64,000 nucleotides of DNA from the NCBI RefSeq assembly GCF_000403435.2, contig NZ_KE159708.1, positions 186,001 to 250,000 on the forward strand, given 5' to 3'. Position numbers and translations under genes: made by a program. The DNA is from Oscillibacter sp. 1-3. GTDB lineage: Bacteria; Bacillota; Clostridia; Oscillospirales; Oscillospiraceae. Below the pieces are notes generated by a model. It did not search any database. It was not told where the DNA came from and was given only the letters and a program-made list of their open reading frames with translations. This document shows positions 18,358 to 28,500 of the stretch, one piece after another; the stretch's first letter is position 1; each line of letters begins with the position of its first letter.

Positions 18358-18825
18358 ATCGTTGCCCTCCATCTGATTTTACTGCCATTCTACCACATTT
18401 CCGAGAGCGTGGAAATATCCGGTTTTTGCCCCGGATTTCCTACCTCTTGGATATACGGGAGAGTGGCCTTTTTTCTGCTACGATGCTCTTGTCAGGCAGC
18501 GATGAACCTCGAAAACAGAATGACCGTCCGAAAGGGATATGTTCCCCGGAGAAGTATCGCATGGAGCGTACCAAGGGGAACGAAACGCCGCTGAGAGAAC
18601 AGGGGCAGGAACGGGTTTCGGGGAGAACGGCGGGAGTGCAGAGGGCGGCAAGCCCTTTGCGCCAAGTCCAGAGCGGCGAGCATCTGGTCAGTGTCCAGAG
18701 GTGGACGCTGGGGTCCCCGCCGAAACCCAGCGCAGCGGTTTCGGTGGGGAGAGGAGGAGCAGCGGAGTGAGCGAGCTTTCGCCGTAGGCGGAAGCGAGGG
18801 ATACGGAGCTTGCGACGATGAGGGC

Positions 18826-18931
18826 CGGGTGCAGGGCGGCAGCGCCTGTTGGGTGTCCAGAGGGCAAAGCCCTTTGGGTCGGGTGCAGGGTGACAACGCC
18901 TGCTCAGGTGTCCAGAGGGTGAAACCCTTGG
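18826..18931. repeat. Two imperfect tandem repeats, about 60 bp each
   Basis: The unit GGGTGCAGGG-GCAGCGCCTG... followed by GGTGTCCAGAGGG...AAGCCC occurs twice in a row, with a more diverged partial copy near 18665-18720 (GTGTCCAGAGG). The spacing and the position before a relaxase gene suggest protein-binding repeats, not a CRISPR array. Confidence 0.55.
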
Positions 18932-18990
18932 CCCAGTGAAAGTGATGCTCCGCGTCACTTTATACTGGGTTATTATCTGGCGCAAAGCAC
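18932..18990 (+). other. Candidate oriT
   Basis: A hairpin (arms CCCAGTGAAAGTGA and TCACTTTATACTGGG, 18932-18969) is followed by TTATTATCTGG. MobV relaxases nick near hairpins containing ACTTTAT and a following TG-TTA step. The resemblance is partial, so this is inference from position (upstream of a MobV-type gene) plus shape. Confidence 0.4.
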
Positions 18991-19065
18991 TCAGATTCGG
19001 CGGCTTCGCCGCCCCTGGACTACTCCCGGAACAGCAAAAAAACGAAAAACAGGAAGGAGAGCAGA

Positions 19066-20316
19066 ATGGCAAAAAGACTGACCCGGCACAACGGGAGAGC
19101 CGGAAAAAGCGGCGTCTACAAATCAACGCACAATGACAGAACCTTCGATACCGAACACGCCGGCCACATTGACGGTGAGCGGATTTCACAGAACATCTAT
19201 TGGGATTGCTTTCGGGGCACGACCTATCCGGCCCAGCAGGACGGGGAGGTTTCCTTCGTGGATGTGGAGCGGGCCTTTTATCTGAACCGCTACTCCGATT
19301 ACCTTGACGGGCAGCATGAGCGGAACGCCAAACGACGCCACTCCGAGCGTGACCGGAGCGTGGATGATCTGCTGGCTGACAAACGCTTCTGCCCGGAGGA
19401 AACCATCTACCAAATCGGCACGATGGAGGATTCCGTTTCTCCGGAGGCACTTCTGGAAATTGTCGGGGAATTTATGATGGAGATGGAACGCCGCTTCGGG
19501 GAACACATCCACGTCATTGACTGGGCGCTCCATCTGGACGAGGCCACGCCCCATATCCATGAGCGCCATGTTTTCGACTATGTGAACCGATACGGCGAGG
19601 TAGAGCCAAAGCAGGAAAAGGCGCTGGAGGCCCTCGGATTTGAACTGCCTGACCCGGAGAAAAAGCCGGGGCGCACCAATAACCGGAAGATGGTTTTCGA
19701 TGCGGTCTGCCGGGTCATTCTGTTCGACATCTGTAAGCGGCATGGTCTGGCGGTAGAGGAAGAACCTGACCCCGGCAACCGTGGGCGCAGCTACCTGATG
19801 AAGAACGACTATATCATCCAGAAACAGAAGAAATTGATTATTGAGCAGGAGACGGCGATTGAAGAAAAGGCACAGGCGTTAGAGGCCGTGTCGCTCCGGC
19901 TGGAGGATGCTGAGGCCCTGATTGATGAGGTCACGGAGATCGCCTATGACAAGGCTGTGGAGCTTGTGACCGATGCCGTTCGTGCCGAAACGCAGTTGCA
20001 GGACGAGAAGATCGTCTCTGATTACAAGGACTGGTGCATGGCCCCGGAGCGGCGCTTTTCCCCAGCGGAGAAGGGGCTGATCGGCAAGGTGCTGGGAAAG
20101 GCGCAGGAGCTGATCCACAAAGCCGCTCAAAAGGTGCTTGCCAGAGTGCAGGCCGTTTTGCGAAAACCGGAAGTCAGAGCCGCCGCCACCAAACAGATCA
20201 AGGAGAAGGCCAGAGAGTCCGTCCTTGCCAAACTGAAACGGGGCAGGGCCGAGATTGCCAGACAGGATGCGGAGCGCAGGGCGGCGCAGACCGTCAAGCG
20301 GGACATTGAGCTATAA
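19066..20316 (+). CDS. MobV-type relaxase (plasmid recombination/mobilisation enzyme)
   Basis: A 416-residue protein. The N-terminal 215 residues carry the Pre/Mob fold with the metal-binding histidine motif DEATPHIHERHVF (near residue 165) and the N-terminal KSGVYKSTHNDR segment. The C-terminal half is a long helical, charged region. Such relaxases nick oriT and lead the strand into a recipient using another element's mating apparatus. AAGGAG precedes the ATG. No type IV secretion genes are seen nearby, so element A would be mobilisable, not self-transmissible. Confidence 0.87.
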   Translation: MAKRLTRHNGRAGKSGVYKSTHNDRTFDTEHAGHIDGERISQNIYWDCFRGTTYPAQQDGEVSFVDVERAFYLNRYSDYLDGQHERNAKRRHSERDRSVDDLLADKRFCPEETIYQIGTMEDSVSPEALLEIVGEFMMEMERRFGEHIHVIDWALHLDEATPHIHERHVFDYVNRYGEVEPKQEKALEALGFELPDPEKKPGRTNNRKMVFDAVCRVILFDICKRHGLAVEEEPDPGNRGRSYLMKNDYIIQKQKKLIIEQETAIEEKAQALEAVSLRLEDAEALIDEVTEIAYDKAVELVTDAVRAETQLQDEKIVSDYKDWCMAPERRFSPAEKGLIGKVLGKAQELIHKAAQKVLARVQAVLRKPEVRAAATKQIKEKARESVLAKLKRGRAEIARQDAERRAAQTVKRDIEL

Positions 20317-20487
20317 CCGCTATTACACTGACAGAGGGAATTTTGGAAGCCGCTGCCGAAATTCCCTCTGTCATGTTTTTTGAAATAGGGCTGTCATGCC
20401 ATTAGCCCGGTTTTTTCAAATTTGCCCATAACCATAGCAGAAGGGCGCGGTGACCGCCCGATTTTTACAGATTGGAGGTATGCGGAA

Positions 20488-21807
20488 ATGATTGAAAATG
20501 AAGAATTGCAGTCCGGGTTTCCCGACTGGCTGACGGAGGACTACAAGCTCATGGAGCCGGTGTTCTGCCGGTCGTTCCTTCGGGGACATCCCATGCGCTG
20601 CATTCGTGGGCGGTTCTACACGGTGGACGGGCTGGTGGCGGACGAGAGCAGCTTGAAAAAGAAAATCTACGAGCAGATCAGTCCGTGGCTGGAAACCAAA
20701 ATCGCCAGGAAGGTGGACGAGCTTCTGAACGCCCTGCGGATGGCGGCGTACTCCAAGCCGATAGAGCTGGAGTGCGACCGTATCCACGTTGCCAACGGCA
20801 CATTGTTTGTAGATGGCCGCTTCTCGCCGGAAAAAGCCTACTGCAACAACCGCCTGACCGTCAGCTATCGCCCTGATACGCCGCCGCCGGAGAAGTGGCT
20901 GCGCTTTCTGTCGGAACTGCTGTACCCGGAGGACATCCCCACCTTGCAGGAGTACCTGGGCTACTGCCTGCTCCCCACCACCAAAGGCCAGAAGATGCTC
21001 ATGCTCATCGGCAAGGGCGGCGAGGGCAAGAGCCGGATCGGGCTGGTGATGCGCTCCATCTTCGGGGACAGCATGAACACCACCAGCATCCAGAAGGTGG
21101 AGAACAACCGGTTCAGCCGCGCCGACCTGGAAAGCAAGCTGCTGATGGTGGACGATGATATGGACATGAGCGCCCTGCCCAAGACCAACTATATCAAATC
21201 CATCGTGACCTCGGAGTGCAAGATGGACATGGAGCGCAAGGGCGTTCAGAGCTACCAGAGCCAGCTTTATGTGCGGTTCCTCTGTTTCGGAAATGGGGCC
21301 TTGACCGCTCTCCATGACAGGTCTGACGGTTTCTTTCGCCGCCAGATCGTTTTGACCACAAGGGACAGACCGGCAGAGCGGACAGATGACCCGTTTCTCT
21401 CTGAAAAGCTGATCAACGAGCGCGAGGGGATATTCCTTTGGTGTCTGGAAGGGCTTCACCGCCTGCTGGTAAACAATTATCGGTTCACCATCAGCGACCG
21501 GGCCAAAGAAAATATCTCTGTTGTAGTCCGGGAGGCCAACAACATCGTGGACTTTCTGTCCTCTGCCGGTTATGTCCAGTTCAAAGCGGATAGCGAGGCC
21601 GCTACCCGTGACCTGTACTCCGCTTATAAGGTCTGGTGCGAGGATAACGCCGAGAACCCACTTTCCCCCAAGAGCTTTTCCGGCTTCATCGCCCAGAACG
21701 CCGACACCTACCGGCTGGAGTCCACCAACAATGTGTATATCGGCAGCGGCAAGCGATGCCGGGGCTACCTTGGAATTGAGGTCTTGATAAAGCCGACCGC
21801 TTTATAA
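20488..21807 (+). CDS. P4-like primase/SF3 helicase (D5-N family)
   Basis: A 439-residue protein with an SF3 helicase core: Walker A MLIGKGGEGKSRIG, Walker B LLMVDDDMDMSALP, and the downstream FGNGALTALHDRSDGFFRRQIVL arginine-finger region (split between residues 285 and 310). The C-terminal winged-helix-like part (YSAYKVWCEDNAENPLS) is typical of phage/plasmid P4 primases. The start ATG at 20488 follows GGAGG. It would support replication of the excised element. Confidence 0.88.
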   Translation: MIENEELQSGFPDWLTEDYKLMEPVFCRSFLRGHPMRCIRGRFYTVDGLVADESSLKKKIYEQISPWLETKIARKVDELLNALRMAAYSKPIELECDRIHVANGTLFVDGRFSPEKAYCNNRLTVSYRPDTPPPEKWLRFLSELLYPEDIPTLQEYLGYCLLPTTKGQKMLMLIGKGGEGKSRIGLVMRSIFGDSMNTTSIQKVENNRFSRADLESKLLMVDDDMDMSALPKTNYIKSIVTSECKMDMERKGVQSYQSQLYVRFLCFGNGALTALHDRSDGFFRRQIVLTTRDRPAERTDDPFLSEKLINEREGIFLWCLEGLHRLLVNNYRFTISDRAKENISVVVREANNIVDFLSSAGYVQFKADSEAATRDLYSAYKVWCEDNAENPLSPKSFSGFIAQNADTYRLESTNNVYIGSGKRCRGYLGIEVLIKPTAL

Positions 21808-22188
21808 AAAAGAAATGAAATTATCTGTACGTGCGTACAGGCGTACAAGGGAGGCTGACCCTGTACTGATGTACGTATGTACGGATAGTTTTGAGTTCGC
21901 CTTTATCTTTTTATAGGCGGTCATGCTGATCTGACCTTAAAAAGCCGGGTGAAATTCAATCCTTGTGATTTTCGTGAAAAATGTCATTCAGCGGTGAAAA
22001 AATTACACCCGTTGATGATTTACGGAACCATGTATCTGCTTTACGGATAAGTGGTCTTTCCCACGGTTACAGCGGGTGTCCCACGAAACTATAAAGTGGA
22101 TAGGTAGCCTTTATGACCTGGGCTTCATCATAGCAAATCTGAGCGGAAATTACAACTGCGAAAATCTTCATCATTCCGTGAAAATACT
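21808..22188. other. Gene-free region with GTAC-rich repeats
   Basis: About 380 bases after the primase gene. Near 21827-21890 short GTACGT/GTACAG words recur (GTACGTGCGTACAGGCGTAC, then GTACTGATGTACGTATGTAC), and farther on there are short AT-rich stretches. No coding frame is convincing. The position behind a primase gene allows a replication origin or operator, but that is only inference. Confidence 0.4.
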
Positions 22189-22455
22189 TTGCGGAATACA
22201 AAATCAAATTCATCGAAAAGTGAGAGAAAAACTTTGAAATCCAATATAAGAAACGAAATCAAGGCGTACATCGTGCGTCAAGGGATGACCATGCAGGAAG
22301 TGGTGGATGTGCTGTCCGATGTGTACGGCTGGTCGGACAGTGTGTCCAATCTCTCCAACAAGCTCCAGAGGGAATCCCTCCGCTACAAGGAGGCTGTCCA
22401 GCTTGCCGATGCGCTGGGCTATGACATTCAGTGGGTCCGGCGGAAGGATGCTTGA
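22189..22455 (+). CDS. Small HTH-like protein of element A
   Basis: Up to 88 residues, with the helical segment IKAYIVRQGMTMQEVVDVLSD and a C-terminal QLADALGYDIQWVRRKD. This is the pattern of a small DNA-binding protein of the kind regularly found just upstream of large serine recombinases. The exact start is uncertain: the TTG at 22189 has no clear ribosome site and a shorter form starting near 22234 is possible. It may regulate excision. Confidence 0.6.
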   Translation: MRNTKSNSSKSERKTLKSNIRNEIKAYIVRQGMTMQEVVDVLSDVYGWSDSVSNLSNKLQRESLRYKEAVQLADALGYDIQWVRRKDA

Positions 22456-22493
22456 CCCGAAATCGAAAATCTACGAATTATGGAGGTACTTGA

Positions 22494-22742
22494 TTGAACA
22501 ATTTTGAGAGTTATGTGTACGAACCTATTGACCTGTGCGCCTGCTATGAGCCGATGTTCGACGCGCCTGCTGACTTTGTTGAGGAGTGGTACAGGGAGCA
22601 TGGACTGAGAAATCCTTTCTCCTGCAAGGTGACACGCAAAATTGGAAACACCTGGTATATCATCGAGACGGAGTGCGATGGAGATGAGCCGCTCCCCAGC
22701 ATGATGTGCCGCCTGATTTTTTCGGATAAGGGGGCGGTTTGA
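22494..22742 (+). CDS. Small conserved protein upstream of serine recombinase
   Basis: 82 residues, not recognised by family. The TTG start is preceded by GGAGGTACTTGA. It is acidic and rich in Cys and Trp (YEPIDLCACYEP, RKIGNTWYIIETECDGDE). Its stop overlaps a possible ATG of the recombinase frame (TGATG), so it is probably co-expressed and may be a recombination directionality or control factor. That role is inferred from position only. Confidence 0.6.
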   Translation: MNNFESYVYEPIDLCACYEPMFDAPADFVEEWYREHGLRNPFSCKVTRKIGNTWYIIETECDGDEPLPSMMCRLIFSDKGAV

Positions 22743-22828
22743 TGTCGACAAAGCAGTTGGATCATGCTACAATGGAGCCATGCACTACGGTACTGTCAGC
22801 TGACCCACACAAGAAAGGAGACAACAAC

Positions 22829-24469
22829 GTGGATCAGCAGAAAATCACGATTTTGTACTGCCGTTTGAGCAACGAGGATTTGGTGGATGGGGAGTCAAAC
22901 TCGATTGCGAATCAGAGAAGCATCCTCAGCAGCTACGCCGCTTCCCACGGTTTCACGAATACCAGGGTGCTGGTAGATGACGGGTACACCGGGACGAACT
23001 TCAATCGCCCCGGTGTCCAGGAGGGACTTGCCTTGGTGGAGCAGGGCTTGGTTGGCACCTGGATTGTTAAGGACATGAGCAGATTTGGCAGAGACTATTT
23101 GCAGGTCGGTCGATTTACGGAAATCGTCTTTCCGAGCTATGATGTGCGGTTCATCGCCGTCAACGATGCGGTGGACAGTGCCAAAGGGGACAACGATTTT
23201 ACCGTAATTCGCAATGTTTTTAACGATTTTTATGCCAAAGATACCAGTAAAAAGGTCCGCGCCGTTATGAACGCCAAGGGGACCAGTGGCAAGCACTTAG
23301 GCGGTCCGCCCTACGGCTACCGCGCCGACCCGCAGGACAAAAATCACTGGATATTGGACGAGGATGCTGCCCCAATAGTCAAACGTATTTTTGACCTGAC
23401 CATTGCTGGAGTAGGCCCGTCCCGGATTGCCCGTATCTTGGAGGCAGACAAGGTGTTGACGGTCAAGGCCCTCTATGCCCAGCAGAAGGGAAAGCCCCTG
23501 CCGGAGCGCCCCTGCCACTGGATTGAGCAGTCCGTGGTCAACATCCTGGAACGGATGGAGTACACCGGCTGCACCTGTAATTTCAAAACTTACTCTAAGT
23601 CCTACAAGCTCAAGAAGCGCATTCCCAACGCCCTGGAGGATATGTTCATCCTGCCGGATACCCAGGAGGCCATTGTGCCGAAAGAACAGTGGGACAGAGT
23701 GCAGGAGCTTCGCAAGCACAAGCGCCGCATGACCAAGGCGGAGCGGCAGGGACTGTTCTCCGGTTTGGTGGTCTGCGCCGACTGCGGGAACAAGCTCCAC
23801 TTCGCCACTTGTAAGAACTTTGAGGGTAGACAGGATCACTACGTCTGTGCCAAGTACAAAAGCGGGCGGGGAACCTGTTCGGCGCACTATATCCGGGAGG
23901 ACGTTCTGCGGGATGTGGTTCTGGAGCGCATCCGGGCTGTGACGGATTATATCCGGTCCGATGTGGAGGGCTTTCAGGAGGACTGGCTGATGTGCCGGAG
24001 AGAGGAACAGGAGAAATCCATCCGGGAGGACAAACGGCGGCTGGAAAAAGCGAAGAAGCGTCTGGCGGACATCGACAAACTCATCACCCGTATCTATGAG
24101 GACATGGTACTCGGCAGTCTGAGCCAAGAGCGTTATCAGAAGATGCTGGAGGGCTATGAGGCGGAGCAGGCCAGTCTGAATAACGAGATCATCGGTCTGG
24201 ACGATTGGGTGGCGACCCGTGAGGAAATGGAGGACAATGTTGACCAGTTCCTCGCCCTGCTTGAGAAGTATGTGGACATCCCTGATCTGACCCAAACCAT
24301 TGTGAATGAGTTCATCAAGCAGATCATCGTCTACGCCCCGGAGAAGGTCAACGGCAAGCGGACACAGAAGGTCAAAATCGTTTTCAACTTCTTGGAAGAA
24401 GTTGAAGTACCGGAAATCAGCGAACCTGTTATTACAAAAACCACCTATGGACGCAGAAAGACGGCGTGA
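22829..24469 (+). CDS. Large serine recombinase
   Basis: About 546 residues: an N-terminal resolvase domain with the nucleophile in YCRLSNED, plus VKDMSRFGRDYLQVG, then the recombinase domain (GGPPYGYRADP), a zinc ribbon (CADCGNKL ... CAKYKSGRGTC) and a coiled coil near residues 390-470. It integrates and excises element A by site-specific strand exchange. The start was placed at the GTG behind AAAGGAG; a 29-residue longer form beginning at the ATG at 22742, overlapping the previous stop, is possible. It belongs to the TnpX/transposon-type large serine recombinases. Confidence 0.92.
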   Translation: MDQQKITILYCRLSNEDLVDGESNSIANQRSILSSYAASHGFTNTRVLVDDGYTGTNFNRPGVQEGLALVEQGLVGTWIVKDMSRFGRDYLQVGRFTEIVFPSYDVRFIAVNDAVDSAKGDNDFTVIRNVFNDFYAKDTSKKVRAVMNAKGTSGKHLGGPPYGYRADPQDKNHWILDEDAAPIVKRIFDLTIAGVGPSRIARILEADKVLTVKALYAQQKGKPLPERPCHWIEQSVVNILERMEYTGCTCNFKTYSKSYKLKKRIPNALEDMFILPDTQEAIVPKEQWDRVQELRKHKRRMTKAERQGLFSGLVVCADCGNKLHFATCKNFEGRQDHYVCAKYKSGRGTCSAHYIREDVLRDVVLERIRAVTDYIRSDVEGFQEDWLMCRREEQEKSIREDKRRLEKAKKRLADIDKLITRIYEDMVLGSLSQERYQKMLEGYEAEQASLNNEIIGLDDWVATREEMEDNVDQFLALLEKYVDIPDLTQTIVNEFIKQIIVYAPEKVNGKRTQKVKIVFNFLEEVEVPEISEPVITKTTYGRRKTA

Positions 24470-24484
24470 CACACGGTCACGCCG
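24462..24484 (+). terminator. Hairpin at recombinase stop
   Basis: CGGCGTGAC and GTCACGCCG form a perfect 9-bp stem with a 5-base loop. The stop codon lies inside the left arm. Confidence 0.6.
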
Positions 24485-24842
24485 CCCTCTGCGGCAAATA
24501 GTTACTTGTCACTATTAAGCCTTACAAAATCGCGATTTTTTGCTGGAGCTATCAAAATTTGGCGGAGAGTGGGTTCTATCCGCTCTGCTAAAATTTTTTG
24601 CCGAAATTCATCATATAATACAAAATTTATCCGACCGAAAAAGACGTTCTGCGGCATTATAACGGCGATGCCGAAAGAGGGCCCCAGACGCCGAAGAAAC
24701 GGTCCGACAGGCTGGAGAGAATCGCCCCCCCTTCCAGGCGCCGCGGGAACGCTCCAAAAGGCGAAAAGGAGCCCCGTCAGGGCTCCTTTCGCGGCGGTCA
24801 GCCCTTTCAGAGGAAAAGGCGTCCTATGTTGAAATCCAGGTC
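24470..24842. other. Right end of element A and chromosomal spacer
   Basis: Sequence up to about 24650 is AT-rich and should contain the element end; after that GC-rich chromosomal sequence resumes and holds the HxlR gene terminator. No gene is visible. Confidence 0.45.
24775..24799 (-). terminator. Terminator of the HxlR-type gene
   Basis: AAAGGAGCCC and GGGCTCCTTT pair around CGTCA. On the minus strand the stem is followed by a T-rich tract. Confidence 0.8.
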
Positions 24843-25232
24843 CTATGGCTGCCAGTCCTCCTGGTAACAGGGGCGGCTCTTGGGCGTATGGGGCGCCTGC
24901 TCCTCCGGCAGGCCCCGCACGTAGTTCAGGCCCCATTGGTGGGCCGCCTGGATCACGGGGAAGAGGCTGGCTCCAAAGGGGGTTATGGCGTATTCCACTC
25001 TGAGAGGAACCTCCGGATAGACCGTGCGTGACACAACTCCGTCCAGCTCCATGGCGCGCAGCTGCTGCGTCAGCATCTTGGGATTGACCTGTGGCAGGGA
25101 TTTGACCAGCTCGCTGAACCGAAGGGGGCCCTTTTTGGCGAGATACCATAGAATCGCGCCCTTGTATTTTCCGCCCACCAGCCGAAAGCATACCTCGACA
25201 GGGCTGAGTTCTCTTGGGTTTTGTGATTTCAT
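24843..25232 (-). CDS. HxlR-family transcriptional regulator
   Basis: A 129-residue winged-helix regulator with the HxlR core: SPVEVCFRLVGGKYKGAIL, then LRFSELVKSLPQVNPKMLTQQLRAME (split around residue 55) and YPEVPLRVEYAITPFG. The ATG at 25232 lies behind GGAGGAGCATCAGCT. HxlR proteins often respond to aldehydes or other electrophiles and act on adjacent genes. Before insertion of element A its nearest downstream neighbours would have been the aldehyde dehydrogenase operon, which is a plausible target. Confidence 0.9.
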   Translation of the reverse strand: MKSQNPRELSPVEVCFRLVGGKYKGAILWYLAKKGPLRFSELVKSLPQVNPKMLTQQLRAMELDGVVSRTVYPEVPLRVEYAITPFGASLFPVIQAAHQWGLNYVRGLPEEQAPHTPKSRPCYQEDWQP

Positions 25233-25280
25233 AGCTGATGCTCCTCCCGCGCGCTCCGCAGCCGCAAATGGCACAAATAT

Positions 25281-25293
25281 GGTATAGTATACC
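25281..25293 (-). promoter_or_regulatory. Perfect palindrome over the HxlR gene -10 region
   Basis: GGTATAGTATACC is a 13-base perfect palindrome that contains a TATACT -10-like box on the minus strand, about 50 bases upstream of the HxlR start. It is a candidate autoregulatory operator. Confidence 0.5.
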
Positions 25294-25508
25294 AGAAAAG
25301 CGGCAGTATTTGCAGGCGCATTTGTGACAAAAGTCAGTGCCTTTTCCACGTCGGCACATTCTGAGAAAAAAACAGTGTATACTGCCTCATGTGCTGCAAA
25401 ACCTGCTCCTTCCGCCCTTTGCGGAAGCGGAAACAGATAGCGGCGCGCCCCGCGCCAGGGAGAGGATTCTACCAGCGCAGGGCGGTCCGAGAGGGAGCGT
25501 TAGATTTT

Positions 25509-28500
25509 TCAGTCTTCGTTACAGCTTTTTTCCAGCCGGACATAGGTTTTATACCGCTCGTCGGCCTCCCGCTGCGCTTGCGCAAAAAGTTTTTCGGCGA
25601 TTTCTGGATACTTGATCTTCAATCCCGCATAGCGAACCTCGCCGTTGAGGAACTCGCTGACCGGGACGGAGGGCTGCTTGTAATCCAGGGAGAAGGGCTT
25701 CGCCTTGTCCGGATTATAGCGGTATAGCGGCCAAAGACCGCAGTCCACCGCTTTTTTCATCTCCGCCTGAACGCTGGCCATACCGGCCTTGATGCCGTGG
25801 TTGATGCAAGGAGCGTAGGCAATGACGATGGAGGGGCCTTTGTGCTCCACCGCCTCCGTGACGGCCTTCATCAGCTGGCCGGGATTGGCGCCCATTGCCA
25901 CAGAGGCCACATACACGTTGGGATAGGTCATCATCAGACGGCCCAGATCCTTCTTGGCTGTGCGCTTGCCGCCGTCGGCGAATTTGGCGGAGGCGCCCAC
26001 CGGCGTCGCCTTTGAGGACTGTCCGCCGGTATTGGAGTACACCTCCGTGTCCACCACGAACACATTCACATCCTCGCCGGAGGCCATTACATGATCCAGT
26101 CCGCCGTAGCCGATGTCATAGGCCCAGCCGTCGCCGCCAAAGAGCCATACCACTTTTTTGCCCAACTGGTCCCTGTGAAGAAGAATATCGTCCGCCAGCG
26201 TCCTGGCCTCGCCGGTGAGCTCCGCCGCCTCCAAAGCGTCCGTCAGGATACGGGCGTCCCGGTCGTTGGCATCCAGATCGTCGAAGGATTCCAGCCACGC
26301 ATGGATGGCCGTTTCCACCTCCGTGCCGGGGACCAGCGGCAGCAGGGCCTCCGCGCGGAGGCGCACACAGCCCCGGCGCTGCTTCACGGCCAGCGCCATG
26401 CCCAGGCCGTTTTCCGCCTGATCCTCAAAGAGCGTGCCGTAGAAGGCGGGGCCCCGCCCCTCCTGATTCTTGGTATAAGGCAGAGAGGGAAACGCGCCGG
26501 CCCAGGCCAGAGAGCAGCCTACGCCGTTAACCCAGTAGGTCTTCTCGCCGTAAAGCTGGGTGAGGAGCTTGGCATAGGGCGTTTCACCACAGCCGGCGCA
26601 GGCGCCGGAGAACTCCACCAGCGGCTGGCTGAACTGGCTGCCCTTGAGGGTTTTCCGGTCGAACACGCCGGGCTTGCCGCTGATGGTCAGGGCGTAGTTC
26701 CAGTTTGTCTCGTCGTACATGGAGTCGTCCGCCGGCTTCATGGTCAGGGCCTTGTCCTTGGCCGGGCAGGAGGCCGCGCAGCTTCCGCAGCCGGTGCAGT
26801 CCAGCGTGCTGACCTGCAGGCGGTACTTCAAACCCGCCGCGCCCCTGGCCTCCGCCATCGTGAAGCCGGCGGGGGCGGCCTGGGCCTCCTCCTCGTTCAC
26901 CAGATACGCCCGGATGGCGGCATGGGGACAGACAAAGGCGCACTGGTTGCATTGCAGGCACTTGGCGGGGTCCCAGTCCGGCAGGCTGGCGGCAATGCCC
27001 CGCTTGTCATACTTGGATGTGCCCAGAGGATAGGTGCCGTCCTGGTGGTTCAAAAAGGCGGAAACCGGCAGATCGTCGCCCCGCTGGCGGTTGCAGGGCA
27101 GCACGATGTTCTTCACCACGTCGGGCAGACGCTCGTCCACGGTCCGCTCGTCCGGGGCGCTGGCCCAGGCGGCGGGCACGCTGACTTTTACAGGGCTGTT
27201 GACGCCTGCGTCCACAGCCGCCATGTTCATGCCAACCACCTTTTCGCCCTTCTTGGCGTAGGTCTTCTGTACGGCCTCCTTCATGCGGCGCACGGCGTCC
27301 TCCACCGGCATCACGCCGGAGAGCTTGAAAAACGCAGCCTGAAGGATCATATTGGCATGGTTTCCCAGCCCCAGCTCCCGGGCCAGTTTGTTGGCGTCCA
27401 CGATATAGAACTGCACATGGTGATCCGCGATGTACTTCTTTACGTCGCCGGGCAGCTTGCTGTCCAGCTCCGCCTCGCTCCAGGAGGTGTTCAGAAGGAA
27501 GGTGCCGCCGTCCTTGATCTCGTGGATCATGTCGTAACGGGTAATGTAGGACTGGGCGTGACAGGCCAGAAAATCCGCGGCCTTGATAAGGTAGGTGGAG
27601 CGAATGGGATCTTTGCTGAAGCGGAGGTGGCTTTTGGTGATGCCGTAGGACTTCTTGGAGTCGTACTCAAAATACGCCTGGGTGTACATTCCGGCGTGGT
27701 CGCCGATGATTTTGGCGGAATTTTTGTTGGCGCCCACAGTGCCGTCGGAGCCCAGGCCCCAGAACTTGCAGGAAACGGTGTCGGCGGATTCGGTGATAAG
27801 GGGCTCCTTCACGTCCAGGGACAGGCGGGTTACATCGTCCACTACGCCGATGGTGAAAAGATGCCTGGGCTCCGCGGCATCCATGTTGTCGTAAACCGCC
27901 TTGAGCTGAGCGGGCGTCACATCCTTGGAGGCCAGGCCGTACCGGCCGCCGTAGATGGCGGGGGCGTTCTTGTTGTTGGCATAGGCGGCGCACACATCCA
28001 GATATACCGCGCCGGCAATGGCTCCCGCCTCCCTGGAACGGTCCATGGCGGTCACTTTCTTCACCGTTTTGGGCATGGCATTGAGAAAATACTTCATGTC
28101 AAAGGGACGGAAGAGGTGAATTTGCAGCAGGCCTACCTTTTCGCCCCTGGCCCGCAGATAATCCACCACCTCTTTGGCGGCCTCACAGGCGGAGCCCATC
28201 ATCACAACGACCCGCTCCGCGTCCTCCGCGCCGTAGTAATTGAAAATATGGTAGTCCCGTCCCGTGATTCGATTAATGCCCTGCATATATCCCTCCACCA
28301 TGGCCGGGATCGCGTCATAGGCCCCGTTGTTGGCCTCCAGGGACTGATAGTAGACGTCGGGGCCCTGCACGGTGGTGCGCTGAACAGGATGCTCCGGATT
28401 CATGGCGATGCGGTGGTAGGCCTCCAGCGCCTCCCTGTCCAACAGTTCGGCCGCGGCGTCCAGATCGATAACCTCAATTTTCTGGATCTCATGGGACGTG

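Larger units (their letters stand above)
18358..19065. other. Long intergenic region upstream of relaxase
   Basis: About 700 bases between the divergent regulator and relaxase genes. The open frames in it are shadows without family signatures. It contains imperfect tandem repeats (18826-18931) and a long hairpin next to a candidate nick region (18932-18990). This arrangement fits an origin of transfer plus regulatory sequence. Confidence 0.5.

Noticed and set aside
18826-18931. Possible CRISPR array
   Set aside because: Only two adjacent, imperfect units of about 60 bases without unique spacers and no cas genes in the window.
18440-19450. Minus-strand frame of 336 residues and several plus frames upstream of the relaxase
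   Set aside because: Pro/Ser/Arg-rich shadows running through tandem repeats and into the relaxase gene.
12683-24469. Self-transmissible conjugative element
   Set aside because: A relaxase is present but no coupling protein, VirB4 or mating-pair genes; mobilisable at most.
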